Assembly (NCBI GenBank): GCA_963920705.1
Contig: OY987238.1
Location: 12,146,183 to 12,210,182 of the forward strand
DNA length: 64,000 nucleotides
Reading direction: 5' to 3'
DNA from: Odiellus spinosus
Taxonomy: Eukaryota > Arthropoda > Arachnida > Opiliones > Phalangiidae
Positions 25,236 to 37,291 of the stretch are shown here, one piece after another. A model generated the notes under the pieces. That model searched no databases, was not told where the DNA came from, and saw nothing but the letters and a program-made list of their open reading frames with translations. Every line of letters starts with the position of its first letter. The first letter of the stretch is position 1. The position numbers were made by a program, and so were the translations under genes.

Positions 25236-25655
25236 CAGGGTGACCACTTTTCCTATATTTCCTATATTTTCACCTCATTCCTATTTTCTCCTATAATCTA
25301 ATGGAAATTCCTATCATCTCCCATATTTCTACTCAAAATCTCTAGTTAAGGGTAAAGTTCTAAATCATACTGTCAGCTGTGGCTGTATAAGATTATTTTA
25401 GCTTAACTGTACATTTTCCAGTTAAAATAGTCTGTAAAATTCCATACTATTTAAGTCCATTTGATCATATTAATACCGTTTTTAAATTGGTGGCGAGAGT
25501 TGTGACGCGATAATAAACATGGTTCCTACTTTTAATTAATTATTTTCCAATTTTTATCATATATTTTACATAAAATTCTTCCTATATTTTCCTATATTTC
25601 GCAAAGAAATTCCTTTATTTCCTATATAGGATTTTCAAATTTTCTGTGGTCACCT
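25236..25655. mobile_element. Candidate foldback N with CAGGGTGACCAC end
   Basis: CAGGGTGACCAC at the left is mirrored by GTGGTCACC at the right. Both flanking zones are rich in TTTCCTATATTTCC-type repeats. The boundaries are approximate and no target duplication was resolved. Confidence 0.45.
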
Positions 25656-26113
25656 TTTACTTTTATGCAATAAAATGATAGACTTTCGATAAAATTTATA
25701 AGAATTCGATTCACTACCATTGATTAATTTAATTAGATTAGTAGTTTAAGTCTTAAATCGATACTTTTGGTATATAAATTTATATATGGGATTAATTTGT
25801 CCATCTATACTATACCTACATTGTTGAAATACTATATTAACTTAAGGGAGCAGCCTTTTCAAGAAGGGGTCCCATTACGGTTACGGAGGAGACTTTGGAC
25901 CCGATTGAAGTTAGAAACGCCCTTTATGTAAGGCATTGATCTCCGGAGAATTTTACTGGTTTTCAATTTTCGGTGGTTTTGGGCGCCGGCAACGATTTGC
26001 GATAGAATGTTCGCCATTAAAATAGTTTCAAGAATCAATTTGGAAAGTTTAACGGCTTCCGTGGTTCCTACGAAGCCTCTACGTATTCAATATAATAGAA
26101 GCATAGGTACTAT

Positions 26114-26534
26114 CACAGGTAAATCACGATTCAAGTTTACAACTCGGCGTATTATGATTGGTACGTGGTTCTGAAAGTTTTATCGTCAGAGCTTTCGCCC
26201 GAGGAGAGAGGAAAAAAAAATTCAAAAACTCTAAACGCTTGAGATACGGAATACGAAATTGCCCTAGCGGTTGAGATTAGAACTAAGTAGGCGGTTCTAA
26301 TATCGCGCCGAACTTTCTAGACGTTTACGGTGATGAAAATGTATCGACGGAAAACAGCTCTCCCCTCTCTCTCTCGCGAAACGAAGGAGCGTGTCTCGCC
26401 CGGCCGTCGCGATTTCGAGTCTGATACTGGGCCTATCCGCCGTTAGGGTAAAACCGTAGACTGAGAAAATCAGACTCGCTTCATCGTCATCCGCAGTATG
26501 TCGTCTTATAAACTTGAAGGATGATTTACTTGTG
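26114..26534. mobile_element. Element E, foldback, copy 1
   Basis: Left end CACAGGTAAATCACGATTC pairs with the inverse of the right end GATTTACTTGTG over about 30 bp. The interior includes CTTTCGCCCGAGGAGAGAGG and a C/T-rich tract. No convincing target duplication was found. Confidence 0.65.
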
Positions 26535-26685
26535 GTAGAACTATAGTGGATGGAATTATAAGCGTCTCGTACCTAGGTACCTTTCTATCCCCTTATAGTG
26601 CGCTTCATTGTAACTCGTTCTAAAGATATCTTACACAAAAGGCTCCCTTGGTACCCATATTTTCCCCGGTGTTCCGACACAAGAC

Positions 26686-27025
26686 TTGAAGTGAGGCTGG
26701 CACGAATTTTTAAAATGAAAATTGAGTAGGATTTTCGTAAAGATCGTTAAAAATCGATTCAAAGTATATATACATATGTCATAGAGCAAAATTACTGTGA
26801 CAGTAAAAATACCTATTTTATAATCGCCATTTTCGATATTTTTAAAATAAAAATTCCCCGAAATACTACGTCATCACTATTGTCGCGTGATTTCGTTATT
26901 ATAAAGCCTACAGTTGATTCTCGCGCGTTCTATCACGTGATAAGGTTGCTTTCGCGCTGTCTTTTTTCGTAAAAGTACTTAATTCAGAAAGTCCCATCTT
27001 TCGTACGAAAATTATCATTAACATA
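26686..27025 (+). mobile_element. Family B repeat, copy 2
   Basis: TTGA-AGTGAGGCTGGCACG start, shared core with ATACATATGTCATAGAGC, then TCGTAAAAGTACTTAATTCAG and the 3' tail seen in the copy at 55.6 kb. The right end is approximate. Confidence 0.75.
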
Positions 27026-27444
27026 ATGTTTTTAACATTTTCAATTTGAAGTGTCTTAACATAGAGCTTCTAATTTTGAATATGGCCTTTAGATAGTATG
27101 ATAATTCTCAAAATATAATCCATAGGACTTTTAAAAAATATGATGACAGTCTCACTTTAATTTATACCAAACTACTTTGTTCCTAATGGAATTTAACATT
27201 TTGTATAATTCTGCTACAGTTTTGGATACATTTTTAATATCTCTAGACAATTAACACACAATTTATTCAAAACCAATTTATCTAATTAATATTAAAAATA
27301 CCATAATTTTTGACGGGTATTTATAGCGAGTTAAGTAATTGTGCACGTAAAAAAAAAAACATCGTTTATCACAAATTTATTTAATTATTCTGCGCATGAT
27401 CGAATCTATCTTCTCTCACTCGTTTCTGATCCTGCTAGATTTAA

Positions 27445-27721
27445 ACCGCGTTCATACTAGACCTTGAAATCGATTTAAACCGTTTCAAAACGTTTCGCCA
27501 GAATCGCGTGAACGGGAAACCGGCTTTTATCGAATCGATTTGATTGGATTTCTCGAAACTGCTTCGGGAACCAGTTTCGTACCGATTCGGTTTCAACAAC
27601 CGATAGATGAAGCTACGATAAATCGATTTATAAAGATAATGCGTGTACGATTCCTGGCGATTTGATATCGGTTTGATTTTACAGTTTCGAGTCGATTAAT
27701 AAATGCTAGTGTGACCGTAGC
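27445..27721 (-). mobile_element. Family C element, near complete
   Basis: Runs from ACCGCGTTCATACTAG to CTAGTGTGACCGTAGC, with the usual interior GTGAACGGGAAACCGG and GATAGATGAAGCTACG. Confidence 0.75.
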
Positions 27722-28249
27722 TTCATAGGATCCTTGAGCCTGGGCATAGACTTCAACTTTTCACACGCAGTGTGTGTGTGTGTGAAGACGTAACCCTGAA
27801 ACTTGAAAGGTGATTGGTTCTATCGGTAGCTATATGATTAAGGCTGTCTTTTGATAGGCCTATATATCTATGCTATATATGAAAGGCTATATTATCGTCG
27901 AGATTCTAGAGTGTATACGTCGATAAGAAGTTTATGGACCGGTGAAAATTGGTTGAAAAATACTTTGAAAGACTTTTTTAACGATTTTATGGGGAAAAAC
28001 GATTTTACAGCATTCTTATAAAATGAATTTCGGAGAACTCTATAGAATCATAAAGAACGAATTTGTTGAAAGTTTCGTTGCAAATTTATTAATACCATGT
28101 CATTACCTCTTTGAAGGGCCAATAACTCCGCGATCCTTACACAATTAACTTTAAAATAATTTACGTAACATATTTTTTGAGTTAAAAAAAAACTTAAAAC
28201 TTGGCCCATTTTCAAAATTAGTATGTTTTTGGCTAATTATTTATCTTTT

Positions 28250-28535
28250 TTTTTGGATTTTCATGAACTCCAAATGAAAGTTGAGTAGCATTTTCGGGTT
28301 GATCGTTAAAAAACGATTCAAAATATATATACATATGTCATAGAACAAAATTACAGCGACAGTACTAAACAATACATATTCTACAATCTTCATTTTCGAA
28401 ATTTTTAAAATAAAACTTTTCCTCAATACCACGTCATCGCACTATATGGTCACGTGATTTCGCTACTGTAGAGCCTACAGTTGATTCTAGTGCATTCTCG
28501 CACGTGATAAGGTCGCTTTCGCGCGTTCTTTGAAG
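28250..28535 (+). mobile_element. Family B repeat, copy 3, 5' end lost
   Basis: Begins within the family at TTTTCATGAACTCCAAATG and runs through the common core to GGTCGCTTTCGCGCGTTC. The AGTGAGG terminus is absent. Confidence 0.75.
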
Positions 28536-28960
28536 GTTTGCAAAAGATTAAATAAATGAAAAAGTCTTTAATGATTCACGAGACCCTAAAGATCTTAGCA
28601 AACTTCATTATCTCTTTAAAAAAAAATTAAATTGAAATTCTACGTGAACGAATCAAATTTTTTGGAGTCAACGGTCTGTGTTGATTTTTAATTAAGGCCA
28701 AAAATGGATTCATCCGAGTTAACGGGCGTCTTAAAAGAAAAATGAAATTGATTTTTCGTCGACTTTTTAAAAGAAAATTGGCAAACTGTTAAAAGAGAAA
28801 AATACTCTTGAATAATTTGACCTAGGGTCTACCGCGTAAAATATCCAAAGGATATTAATTATTTTACGCGCCATTCCTTAGAAATTTAAAGGTGTGGTGA
28901 AGTTATAAATATCGGTGTTAAAATGAAAAGTTAAAAAAAAAAACACAAATTCCCTAGCAA

Positions 28961-29272
28961 CAAGAATCCATTCAAGTTCCATAAGAATATGGGAGCATAG
29001 CTTTAGCCTCTGGTACCATCCTCCCAAACTTTGTAACAAAAGTTCGTCCGCAATTTTCGCAACATTTGTACGCTTAGATCTTTTTTAGGTCGGCTCCATT
29101 TTTATTACCCAAAATATTATGTCAAGGTCGTTAGTGGCGCGGGTTAATAATATAATGGCAGGAGCGATTTACTTGAAAAATCGATTCGAAGCGGACGAAC
29201 TTTTGCTACAAAGTTTGGGAGGATGGTTATTGAATCGCGGCCCTCCCATATTCTTATGGAACCTGATTCTTG
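28961..29272. mobile_element. Family D foldback MITE, copy D2
   Basis: 312-bp copy with perfect 7-bp duplications CTAGCAA at 28954-28960 and 29273-29279. The right terminus lacks six bases (AATGGA) present in D1, so its two ends no longer pair fully. Confidence 0.92.
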
Positions 29273-29279
29273 CTAGCAA

Positions 29280-30174
29280 TTAAATTATTTTAAAATCTAT
29301 TTAATAATTATGACGATTCATTATATACCTCTTTAATGAAAATTAGATGAAGTAGGTCAATCCTTTTATAAAATATAATTAGCGTAATTAATCGAGATTA
29401 AAGAAAATTTGATATACAAGCTTGAAACTTTTTTTTTTTATAAAACGAGAAAAAATAGCTTCAGGGCAAAAATACTAATTGCAGTTTCAGAAATCAATTA
29501 ATTTAGATAAATTAAAAAAGAACCTGATAGGTATCGGTATAGTCGTTTAATTATGACTTCGCGTGCACTATTTTGTTTAGGATGGTTATCATTTTGTGTT
29601 ATTCCGCCTCACCTTTCTTTTACCAAACGTGAGCAATTTTCATACCAATTTCCAAAATTGAGTTAATTTTAGAACTCTTTAGATAACAATAGGATTACGT
29701 GTAATATTACACCGCTAACAATGAAAGCTTTTCGACCCAAGTATAATTTAAATTATATCTTGAAGGTTGTACGCTTTTCCTTCAAGTATTTGACCTTTCT
29801 CTTAATTATCTCGTTGGGATTAAAAATTGGAGTTAGTTTTTGTGGGTTTTTCTTTCATCCTTCTTAAAGTTCTTATAGCTCTCTCTCTCTCTCGCTCTCT
29901 CTCTCTCTCGCGTTATAAGTCGACTTCATCCAATCTCCATTGGGATTAAATGTACTTTCTAGGAAAGGTTTTAAAACTTGGTGGTGTCTTATAAGTACCC
30001 TTGGTAAAGAAGTTTCCTTTTTCAATTTTAGCCCTGCCTCCAAATCTCATATACTCTATCTTGTACATATGTTTGTGTAAATGGTTAAAAGTTTCTTAAT
30101 CTCTGTACGAGTTTTTGCGTTCTAGGAGATTATCTTTTTTTTTTTTCTTTGAGTTATTTTTAGAGTTACTCATT
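29280..30174. other. No gene recognised
   Basis: Unique-looking sequence apart from the CT microsatellite and a T run near 30139. Confidence 0.5.
29878..29912. repeat. (CT)n microsatellite
   Basis: CT repeats with two CG interruptions. Confidence 0.95.
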
Positions 30175-30335
30175 TTAAAGTGAGGCTTTCACAATATTTT
30201 ATGGAAAATTGAGTTTTTTCACGTAATTGGGATAATTTTTGTTCTATGACATTTATTTTGAAACGTTTTTGAACGATCTTTGGAGATAATGATACCCAAA
30301 TTCTATTTCTATTGCGCATGAAAAATTAAAGACAT
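30175..30335. mobile_element. Family B repeat, rearranged
   Basis: TTAA-AGTGAGGCTTTCAC start and about 60 bp of the left end. The next stretch reads as the family core in inverted orientation (GTTCTATGACATTTATTTTG). The copy is therefore folded back on itself. Confidence 0.6.
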
Positions 30336-30345
30336 TATTATTAAA

Positions 30346-30622
30346 GCTACGGTCACACTAGTATTTCTTAATCGATTTGATACGGTTAAATCAAAACGAT
30401 ATTCAAATAGCTATTAATCGTTTTAAGCGTCACGTGTTCACGCATTATCTTTATAAATCGATTTATTGTAGCTTCATCTATCGGTTGTTGAAACTGAATC
30501 GGTGCGAAGATGGTTCCCGAAGCAGTTTCGAGATTTTGAATCAAATCGATTCCCGTTCACACGACTCTAGCGAAATGTTTTGAAACGTTTTAAATCGATT
30601 CCAAGGCTCAGTGTGAACGCAT
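30346..30622 (+). mobile_element. Family C element, near complete
   Basis: Starts GCTACGGTCACACTAG and ends GTGTGAACGCATC. The interior is typical. It abuts a second C copy at about 30623. Confidence 0.75.
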
Positions 30623-30972
30623 CTTATCGGTTGTTGAAACCGAATAGGTATGAAACTGGTTCCCGAAGCAGTTTCGAGAAATCGATTCGAGAAAAGATGA
30701 GCTACGTTGACACTAGCAACTTTATAATCGTTTTCAAACCGTTTCGATTGTTAAAATTGACATTTGAAGCAAACATTCCATTCTTTGACAAATAATCTAT
30801 ACAGTTGACCTTAAATTTTTCAATTTTGACCTTTTCACAATGGTTGAAAACGGTTCCAAAACCTCTAGTGTGAACACAGCTATGGTTTCCCGTCCGCACG
30901 ACCTTAGCGAAACGTCTTGAAACTGTTTAAATCGATTCCAAGGCCAAGTATGAACGAGGCTTTAGTTCGTGA
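30623..30972 (+). mobile_element. Family C element split by a shorter relative
   Basis: Left part TTGTTGAAACCGAATAGG to ATTCGAGAAAAGA, right part GGTTTCCCGTCCGCACG to AGTATGAACGAGGC. These join to a standard C sequence once the insert is skipped. It ends only about 110 bp before the Ig exon at 31083. Confidence 0.7.
30697..30888. mobile_element. Family C-related short element, nested
   Basis: Termini GCTACGTTGACACTAG and CTAGTGTGAACACAGC resemble family C ends. The interior (CATTTGAAGCAAACATTCC) is unrelated to C, so it is a separate subfamily using similar ends. It lies inside a C copy. Confidence 0.65.
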
Positions 30973-31082
30973 TAATTTTGATATGACCGTTGTAATCGTT
31001 ACAAGATACAATATCCGTCCATCAGAATTTCGTAATTGTATTTTTCTAAGCAATGTTTTTCTTTCTCTTTTGTATCGTTCAG

Positions 31083-31204
31083 GTTTCGAGCCTACTATTC
31101 CTGGTTTCCCGAGATATTCAATGGACATACGGGAACCCCAAGGAGTCTACGATTTAATCATTACGGACGTCCACTTGAGCGACGAAGGAGAATACCAGTG
31201 TCAG
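31083..31204 (+). CDS. Internal exon encoding part of an Ig domain, nephrin/Neph-like adhesion receptor
   Basis: This is one internal coding exon of a cell-surface adhesion protein. It follows a pyrimidine-rich tract ending in TTCAG at 31082 and ends at CAG before a GTACGT donor at 31205. It is 122 nt long: the first two bases finish a codon split by the upstream intron, then 40 codons follow, so the downstream junction is phase 0. The peptide starts with FEPTIPGFPRYSM and ends with VYDLIITDVHLSDEGEYQCQ. The D-E-G-x-Y-x-C motif is the F-strand signature of Ig domains. The PGFPRYSM stretch followed by the L-x-I ... D-x-G-x-Y-Q-C-Q pattern is what I associate with the first Ig domain of nephrin/Neph proteins, which act in cell recognition, myoblast fusion and nephrocyte slit diaphragms. 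The Ig assignment is strong; the subfamily is an inference from motif memory. No other exon of the gene was recognised in the window. A second open frame across the same bases has no recognisable domain. Confidence 0.75.
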
Positions 31205-32984
31205 GTACGTCTCTTTATACTCTTCTCACTCGGACCACGAGGGTTTCTCTCGCCTAAAGCTTAAGCCTAACCCCATTTTACACGTACGTGATGGTACGTC
31301 GTGCTTGTTTAGTTCGCTATATAGTACGAACCAGAGTTGACACTTAAAACCTCGCGAAGCGTGTAGGCCCTTAGGCCCTAGAATAAACTTAAAGCACTCC
31401 CAATTTTGAGTCTATTGTTTATATATTGTTTTGAACGATATATGTCTTCTTAGCGTCTGTAATATTAAAGCCATACCTTGATTTTTATAGATAACATCTC
31501 TAAATTATTAAATCAAAAAACGTAATTCAATTTTATTTGGCCCTAAGGATGTTACCTATTATATCAGATATCATTCGAATTAACCAGCGATAATTTAAAT
31601 GAATATACAAAGCAAAGGTGGTTTAATGGTTTAATTTGATTTTGATAAAGGGGTAGTACTTCAAATTATCAAATTAAAATAGGTATATGAATCAAAATCG
31701 TAAGTTTTGTCCGATTTAATAGTAGTTTAGACTCTTGAAAAGTTGTTTTTAATCAACTTAGCGTGTTAAAATGTGCATAAACACATTATATTCAAATTTC
31801 CTTAAAGGTTACGAGGTTAATTATCAAAATTGCAAAATTATTTACCACAAAAGTACTCAATTTCCGATGCTAAAGTTAAAATTTATTCACTATCCGTTTT
31901 TATACGATATTTAATTATCAGCAACTCAATTTTCTCGAAAATTATTTCAGTCGAAATCTATTTAGGCTTAGCGAATTCACTTCACGAAACCATTGTTGAG
32001 TTGAATCCAATCAAATCGAATACTTAGAATTTTATATCTATTTAAAGCTCTCAATACTTGAATCTCTTGTTCATTAAAATGTCAATTTAATTGGGTAGAC
32101 CTGACCTTTAAAATCTAATGAATTACGTTGGGTTTACAATATAAATAATATTTGTAGCCTGGAGACCTTTTATTATGAATTTTATTTATATTGAAACGTT
32201 TCAATTGTATTCAACATGGCCTCTTGAATTAGCTATTTTGATTAACAAAGCTTTTAATCACCCATTGGGAAGGGGGTCCTATTTACCCCTCCTTAATACC
32301 CCAGGAATCTTTCTGATCGAGATGCTCTGTTTCCAATAAACGTCGAAATTAAGTTTCAACGGCTGTGGCCCGAGGCCGTTAGGCGATCCCAAATTCTAAG
32401 AGTCTTCTTGTACTATAGAAGTTCCCTAGCAATTAGTCCAAACTATTTTTACACCCTATTAGGTTTATCATCGCGTATCATTCCGCTAATGTTTCGGTTA
32501 GTTTTGCAAACTTTTGGGTAAAATCAGTGAAATATATTGAAAGAGGTTACAACGTATACTAAGTCGACTTGGACCTATTTTGGAGATCGTATACCTCTTC
32601 TCTTGTGTTTTTGGTGTTGGGATCGACCAATGGTTAGAAGAATCAATTTCAAATGTCTATAGGTACCAAACTAGTCTCCCATTCATTCTTAAAGGCTTAG
32701 TATACCATGAATTTTCTGGTAGAAAAACACTTCATTAATTTTATATAGAGAAAATAAAACTTACCCAGAATATTTTTTCCTCCTTCAACCGCAAAGATCA
32801 GAGATTAATGTCTGTCTGTCGGTCTGAAATTAACTCTAAAACTTTAAAGGGATATTATTAGCTGAAATGAAGTATTTTTCTCATTCCATGAATTATGCCT
32901 CCTAAATATTTTTACAGCTATGGAAAAAAAAAAAAAAAAAATACTATTAGAAAATATAAAAACCCAATTTTACAATTTTTAGAC
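31205..32984. other. Presumed intron downstream of the Ig exon
   Basis: Begins with the GTACGT donor. About 1.8 kb of AT-rich sequence without a recognisable next exon. A 16-base A run near 32925. Confidence 0.55.
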
Positions 32985-33145
32985 CATTATTGTCAGATTT
33001 TTTTCCTTATTGGGGATGCTAATTTCTTTGGTTATTTTACGGGAATACATTGAAATGAAAAATAAAACTGACGTCACGGAAGCTTGGCGGGAAATAAATT
33101 TAGAACACTGATATTCAAATATCCCTTCAAAATGTGGTGCCACTC
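32985..33145. repeat. Dispersed repeat K, copy 2
   Basis: Second copy of the block at 490-640, including CTGACGTCACGG. A minus-strand frame of 61 codons overlaps it and is not recognised. Confidence 0.5.
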
Positions 33146-33670
33146 CTTTAAGAAAACAAATCATAGTGTTAGAAAGGATCTTAGCTTCTTTACTAATGAA
33201 AACTGAGATTGATTCGAGCGTGGGATACTCTTGTCTCTTTGGACTCTTTCTACTAATGACTCTTTGACGATCAACTCTGTGTCTTTACTCTTTTGTCCGT
33301 CCATGTAAACAAAGCGAATAATGTGACGTTAGAAGAGTGCATACAACTCTTTCCGTTACTGATAATCTATTCAATTTTCTACCATGGATTTAATACTTCG
33401 AGTAAATCACTCTTACGAAACTACTTTTAACGGCTATGAGGTTTAACATCGTGTATTAATTCGCGTCAGATTTCAATATACTTCTGAATCTAATCAGATT
33501 TTTTATATTTTGAGGGCCTAATTAGTAAAACCTTCTTTTAAGAAGTGTCTAAGATTATTTGAATATCCAATATTCTTTGCAATTTTTATAAAAAAAAATG
33601 CCAAAATATAAACATTTAATTTTTATTTCAAACTAAAGAGCAATGTTTTCATGATATACTTGACTGTATA

Positions 33671-33964
33671 GCTACGGTCTCACTACCATTTCGTAATCGA
33701 TTTGAAACAGTAAAATCGAACCGATATTCAAATCGCCAGGAATCGTTTTAAGCGTCACGTGTTCACGCATTATCTCTATAAATCGATTTATTGTAGCTTC
33801 ATCTATCGGTTGTTGAAATCGAATCGGTACGAAACTGGTTCCCGAAGCAGTTTCGAGAAATCGAATCAAATCGATTCGAGAAAAGACTGTTTTCCGTTCA
33901 CACGACTCTAGGGAAACCTTTTAAAACACTTTAAATCGATTTCAAGGCCTAGTATGAACGCATC
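33671..33964 (+). mobile_element. Family C element, near complete
   Basis: TA at 33669-33670 precedes GCTACGGTCTCACTACC. It runs through the standard interior to AGTATGAACGCATC. A 65-codon minus-strand frame here comes from the element and has no recognised domain. Confidence 0.75.
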
Positions 33965-34872
33965 TGCCAGCTTATATGGCTTTGCAAAGTGATTCGAACT
34001 TGAAAAAGTACATTAACATGACCATAACGATTCCAAACACGACCTTTGACCTCTATTAGCAATTTGTGCAATTCTAATTCAAAAAATTTTAAATTATAAA
34101 TAACTAATTTGGCAATTTTACCACATGAAACCGTAAATTACCATTAATTACCCTGGTAATTAACGTGGTAATTACTAGGTTAAATTATTTATTTAATAAT
34201 CTATTACTGTACACTTCACAATGAAAGTACATTTGCCCCAATTAAAATTTTGACAAGATCGTGCAGTGCAACTATATCTCTAAAGAGTACTTGGTCCTAA
34301 GTACACATTTACTGTAACTTGGTATTCAAAGGCGATGAAAAGAGAGACACGGACGAGTTTCGACAACGACTTGTTTGATATGTGGTGGACTGGGGGGGCT
34401 GTCTAGGTTTTGAAATCTTCACTCTGTTAGGTTTGTTGAATAACTTGAATTAAAACACTTCACTTTCTCAGTCAAGCTTTTGTATATTCTTTGGAATTTT
34501 CTAGAAGGGCTCTCGCTCCGATGTTGTTATATTAAATTTCGGTATATGCTTAAGGTGAATCGTATCTTTTCCCTTTGTTTTGGGTCATCAAAGCTAGTTA
34601 GAAACCGAGACTTTAAAACTGTGCCCTGTTAGGTTTTAACAAGGGATTGTTGATATGGTGTATGTTTAACACTTGAATAATACTTTAACCTATATTTACT
34701 TAGATGTAAAATTTTGGATGATTTTGTTTAGTTATTCTGAAAGTATAGGGCAAATTTAAATTTAATTAATTTAAAACTAAGGGTAGTTGTAATTATATAC
34801 GTCGGCACAATGAATTGTTGAATTTGAAGGTTGATCAATTAAACTCTAATTTGTAACTTGGTTTTAAAACTT

Positions 34873-36092
34873 TAGAGGGAATTTTTAAATTGGTCTAAAA
34901 TTGCTAGGGAATTTTTAAATTGATCTAAAATTGCTAGGGAATTTTTAAATTGGTCTAAAATTGCTAGGGAATTTTTAAATTGGTCTAAAATTGAAAGGGA
35001 ATTTTTAAATTGGTCTAAAATTGCTAGGGAATTTTTAAATTGGTCTAAAATTGCTAGGAAATTTTTAAATTAGTCTAAAATTGCTAGGGAATTTTTAAAT
35101 TGGTCTTAAAATTGCTAGGGAATTTTTAAATTGGTCTTAAAATTGCTAGGGAATTTTTAAATTGATCTTAAAATTGCTAGGGAATTTTTAAATTGGTCTT
35201 AAAATTGCTAGGGAATTTTTAAATTGGTCTTAAAATTGCTAAGGAATTTTTAAATTGGTCTAAAATTGCAAGGGAATTTTTAAATTGGTCTAAAATTGCA
35301 AGGGAATTTTTAAATTGGTCTAAAATTGCAAGGGAATTTTTAAATTGGTCTAAAATTACTAGGGAATTTTTAAATTGGTCTAAAATTACTAGGGAATTTT
35401 TAAATTGGTCTAAAATTACTAGGGAATTTTTAAATTGGTCTAAAATTACTAGGGAATTTTTAAATTGGTCTAAAATTACTAGGGAATTTTTAAATTGGTC
35501 TAAAATTACTAGGGAATTTTTAAATTGGTCTAAAATTACTAGGGAATTTTTAAATTGGTCTAAAATTACTAGGGAATTTTTAAATTGGTCTAAAATTACT
35601 AGGGTATTTTTAAATTCGTCTAAAATTACTAGGGAATTTTTAAATTCGTCTAAAATTACTAGGGAATTTTTAAATTGGTCTAAAATTACTGGGGAATTTT
35701 TAAATTGGTCTAAAATTACTGGGGAATTTTTAAATTGGTCTAAAATTACTGGGGAATTTTTAAATTGGTCTAAAATTACTAGGGGATTTTTAAATTGGTC
35801 TAAAATTACTGGGGAATTTTTAAATTGGTCTAAAATTACTGGGGAATTTTTAAATTGGTCTAAAATTACTGGGGAATTTTTAAATTGGTCTAAAATTACT
35901 GGGGAATTTTTAAATTGGTCTAAAATTACTGGGGAATTTTTAAATTGATCTAAAATTACTAGGGAATTTTTAAATTGGTTTTAAAATTGCTAGGGAATTT
36001 TTAAATTGGTCTAAAATTGCTAGGGAATTTTTAAATTGATCTTAAAATTACTAGGGAATTTTTAAATTGATCTAAAATTACTAGGAAATTTC
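34873..36092. repeat. 30-bp minisatellite, about 41 units
   Basis: Unit AGGGAATTTTTAAATTGGTC followed by TAAAATTACT. Variants occur in blocks: TTGCTAGGG, then TTGCAAGGG, then TTACTAGGG, then TTACTGGGG, then a return to the first forms. Some units have 31 bp (an extra T). Confidence 0.96.
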
Positions 36093-36684
36093 ATTACAAA
36101 TTCGTAAAATACAATACTCAGTTTCCATTTTGAGTTCATTTACTTTTGGTAACATATTTTGAGGTTCTTATTTTGTCTCAAACGAGATCAATTTTTTTCC
36201 AAATTAAAATTACTCAGAATTCAAAGATATATTGTACTAAACTTTAAAAGGATCGAGTTTCACTGAACTGAAAGCGAATTTTTGAGAATACAAACTTCTT
36301 AATAATTAAGCAAGTATGTCTCTAAAGCGCAGCCTAGTTCGGTATCCTTTTGAAGCATTTATAAATGGAAAATTCCGGCTTTGAAACTTGGTACAAAATT
36401 AAATTGTAATTAGAATTTAAAACGGATATATAAATTTTGTAAAAGGAACTCTCCGTATTTGAGAAAAGATTCCTTAAAGGGAGCTTGAAGGAAAAATTAA
36501 AATCCCGATTTTGTTAAAGAGAAAGATGCTTCCTACAATCAAATATTTCTTACTGCACTTAATTACTCCAAAATTAAAGTTTAAAGTCAGCGTTTTACCC
36601 CCATCCACCATCTTGTTCTATATTGAAAAGGAGATACAAGCCAATCAGAATTTTACTTTGGGAAAATCTTATTAGGTGTTTTGT

Positions 36685-36777
36685 TAGATGGCGCCACAGT
36701 CTTCAACTTGATTCTGAAAAAATTCGATTGAAACTGATATGGGAGATGTGGCGCCACCTTTTGGAGACTTGTCACAC

Positions 36778-36814
<37 letters not shown>

Positions 36815-36840
36815 AATATATAATTGCCGCTAGATGACGC
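36685..36840. promoter_or_regulatory. Cluster of three CTCF-like motifs
   Basis: TAGATGGCGCCAC (36685-36697), AAAGGTGGCGCCAC on the minus strand (about 36748-36761) and GCCGCTAGATGACGC (36826-36840) resemble the animal CTCF core AGRKGGCGC. A fourth candidate, GACTAGAGGGCGCTA, is on the minus strand at 4491-4505. Binding is not shown by sequence alone. Confidence 0.35.
36779..36811. repeat. (TA)n microsatellite
   Basis: About 16 TA units without interruption. Confidence 0.97.
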
Positions 36841-37291
36841 TTATGAACTTTAGTTTTCGTTTTTCTTTATCCTTAAGTATAACACTCTCCCTTTAATTAA
36901 AATCAAAGTAATATTATAACAAACGTTAATTGAATTTTATCGTAGAAATATTTGTTTCAATATAAACGCATTGCGATACTACTTTTATCCTTATGAGAAT
37001 TAACCTTATGTATTATTCCGCTTGAAGTTAACGCTCATTGACAACCAACTCAGGGACAAAACGTATATTATTGGTTTTAAGGGAAATTATGTAAACATTT
37101 GAAGCGACATAAGTTTGTTTGTGTTTCTTGATATTCACGAAGCAAGTTTGAATATTATTGAAGACACAGATCGTACAATTTTTCAGGCTTTTCTTTCCTT
37201 TCCCCTTAATGTGGTCTATTCAATCTTATTTCGCGAACAATCTTTTGTAAATTAATTCCGATGCGGTTTCCGATGCTGGAGTTTTAAGCTC

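Larger units (their letters stand above)
36474..36896. mobile_element. Possible T2-like element with CTCF-like motifs inside
   Basis: TTAA-AGGGAGCTTG at the left and CTCTCCCT-TTAA at the right are compatible with a T2-type element of 423 bp. The interior does not match the other copies and holds a (TA)n run. Only the termini support the call. Confidence 0.4.

Noticed and set aside
26107..26541. 7-bp target duplication for element E
   Set aside because: The flanks GTACTAT and GTAGAAC do not match, and copy 2 gives no consistent answer, so E was not grouped with A, D and F.
31036..31257. Alternative frame across the Ig exon
   Set aside because: It is open for 73 codons but has no domain pattern. 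The other frame has the D-x-G-x-Y-x-C signature and fits the splice sites.
34873..36092. Regular repeats resembling a CRISPR array
   Set aside because: Units are contiguous with no unique spacers, and the genome is eukaryotic. The same applies to the other arrays.
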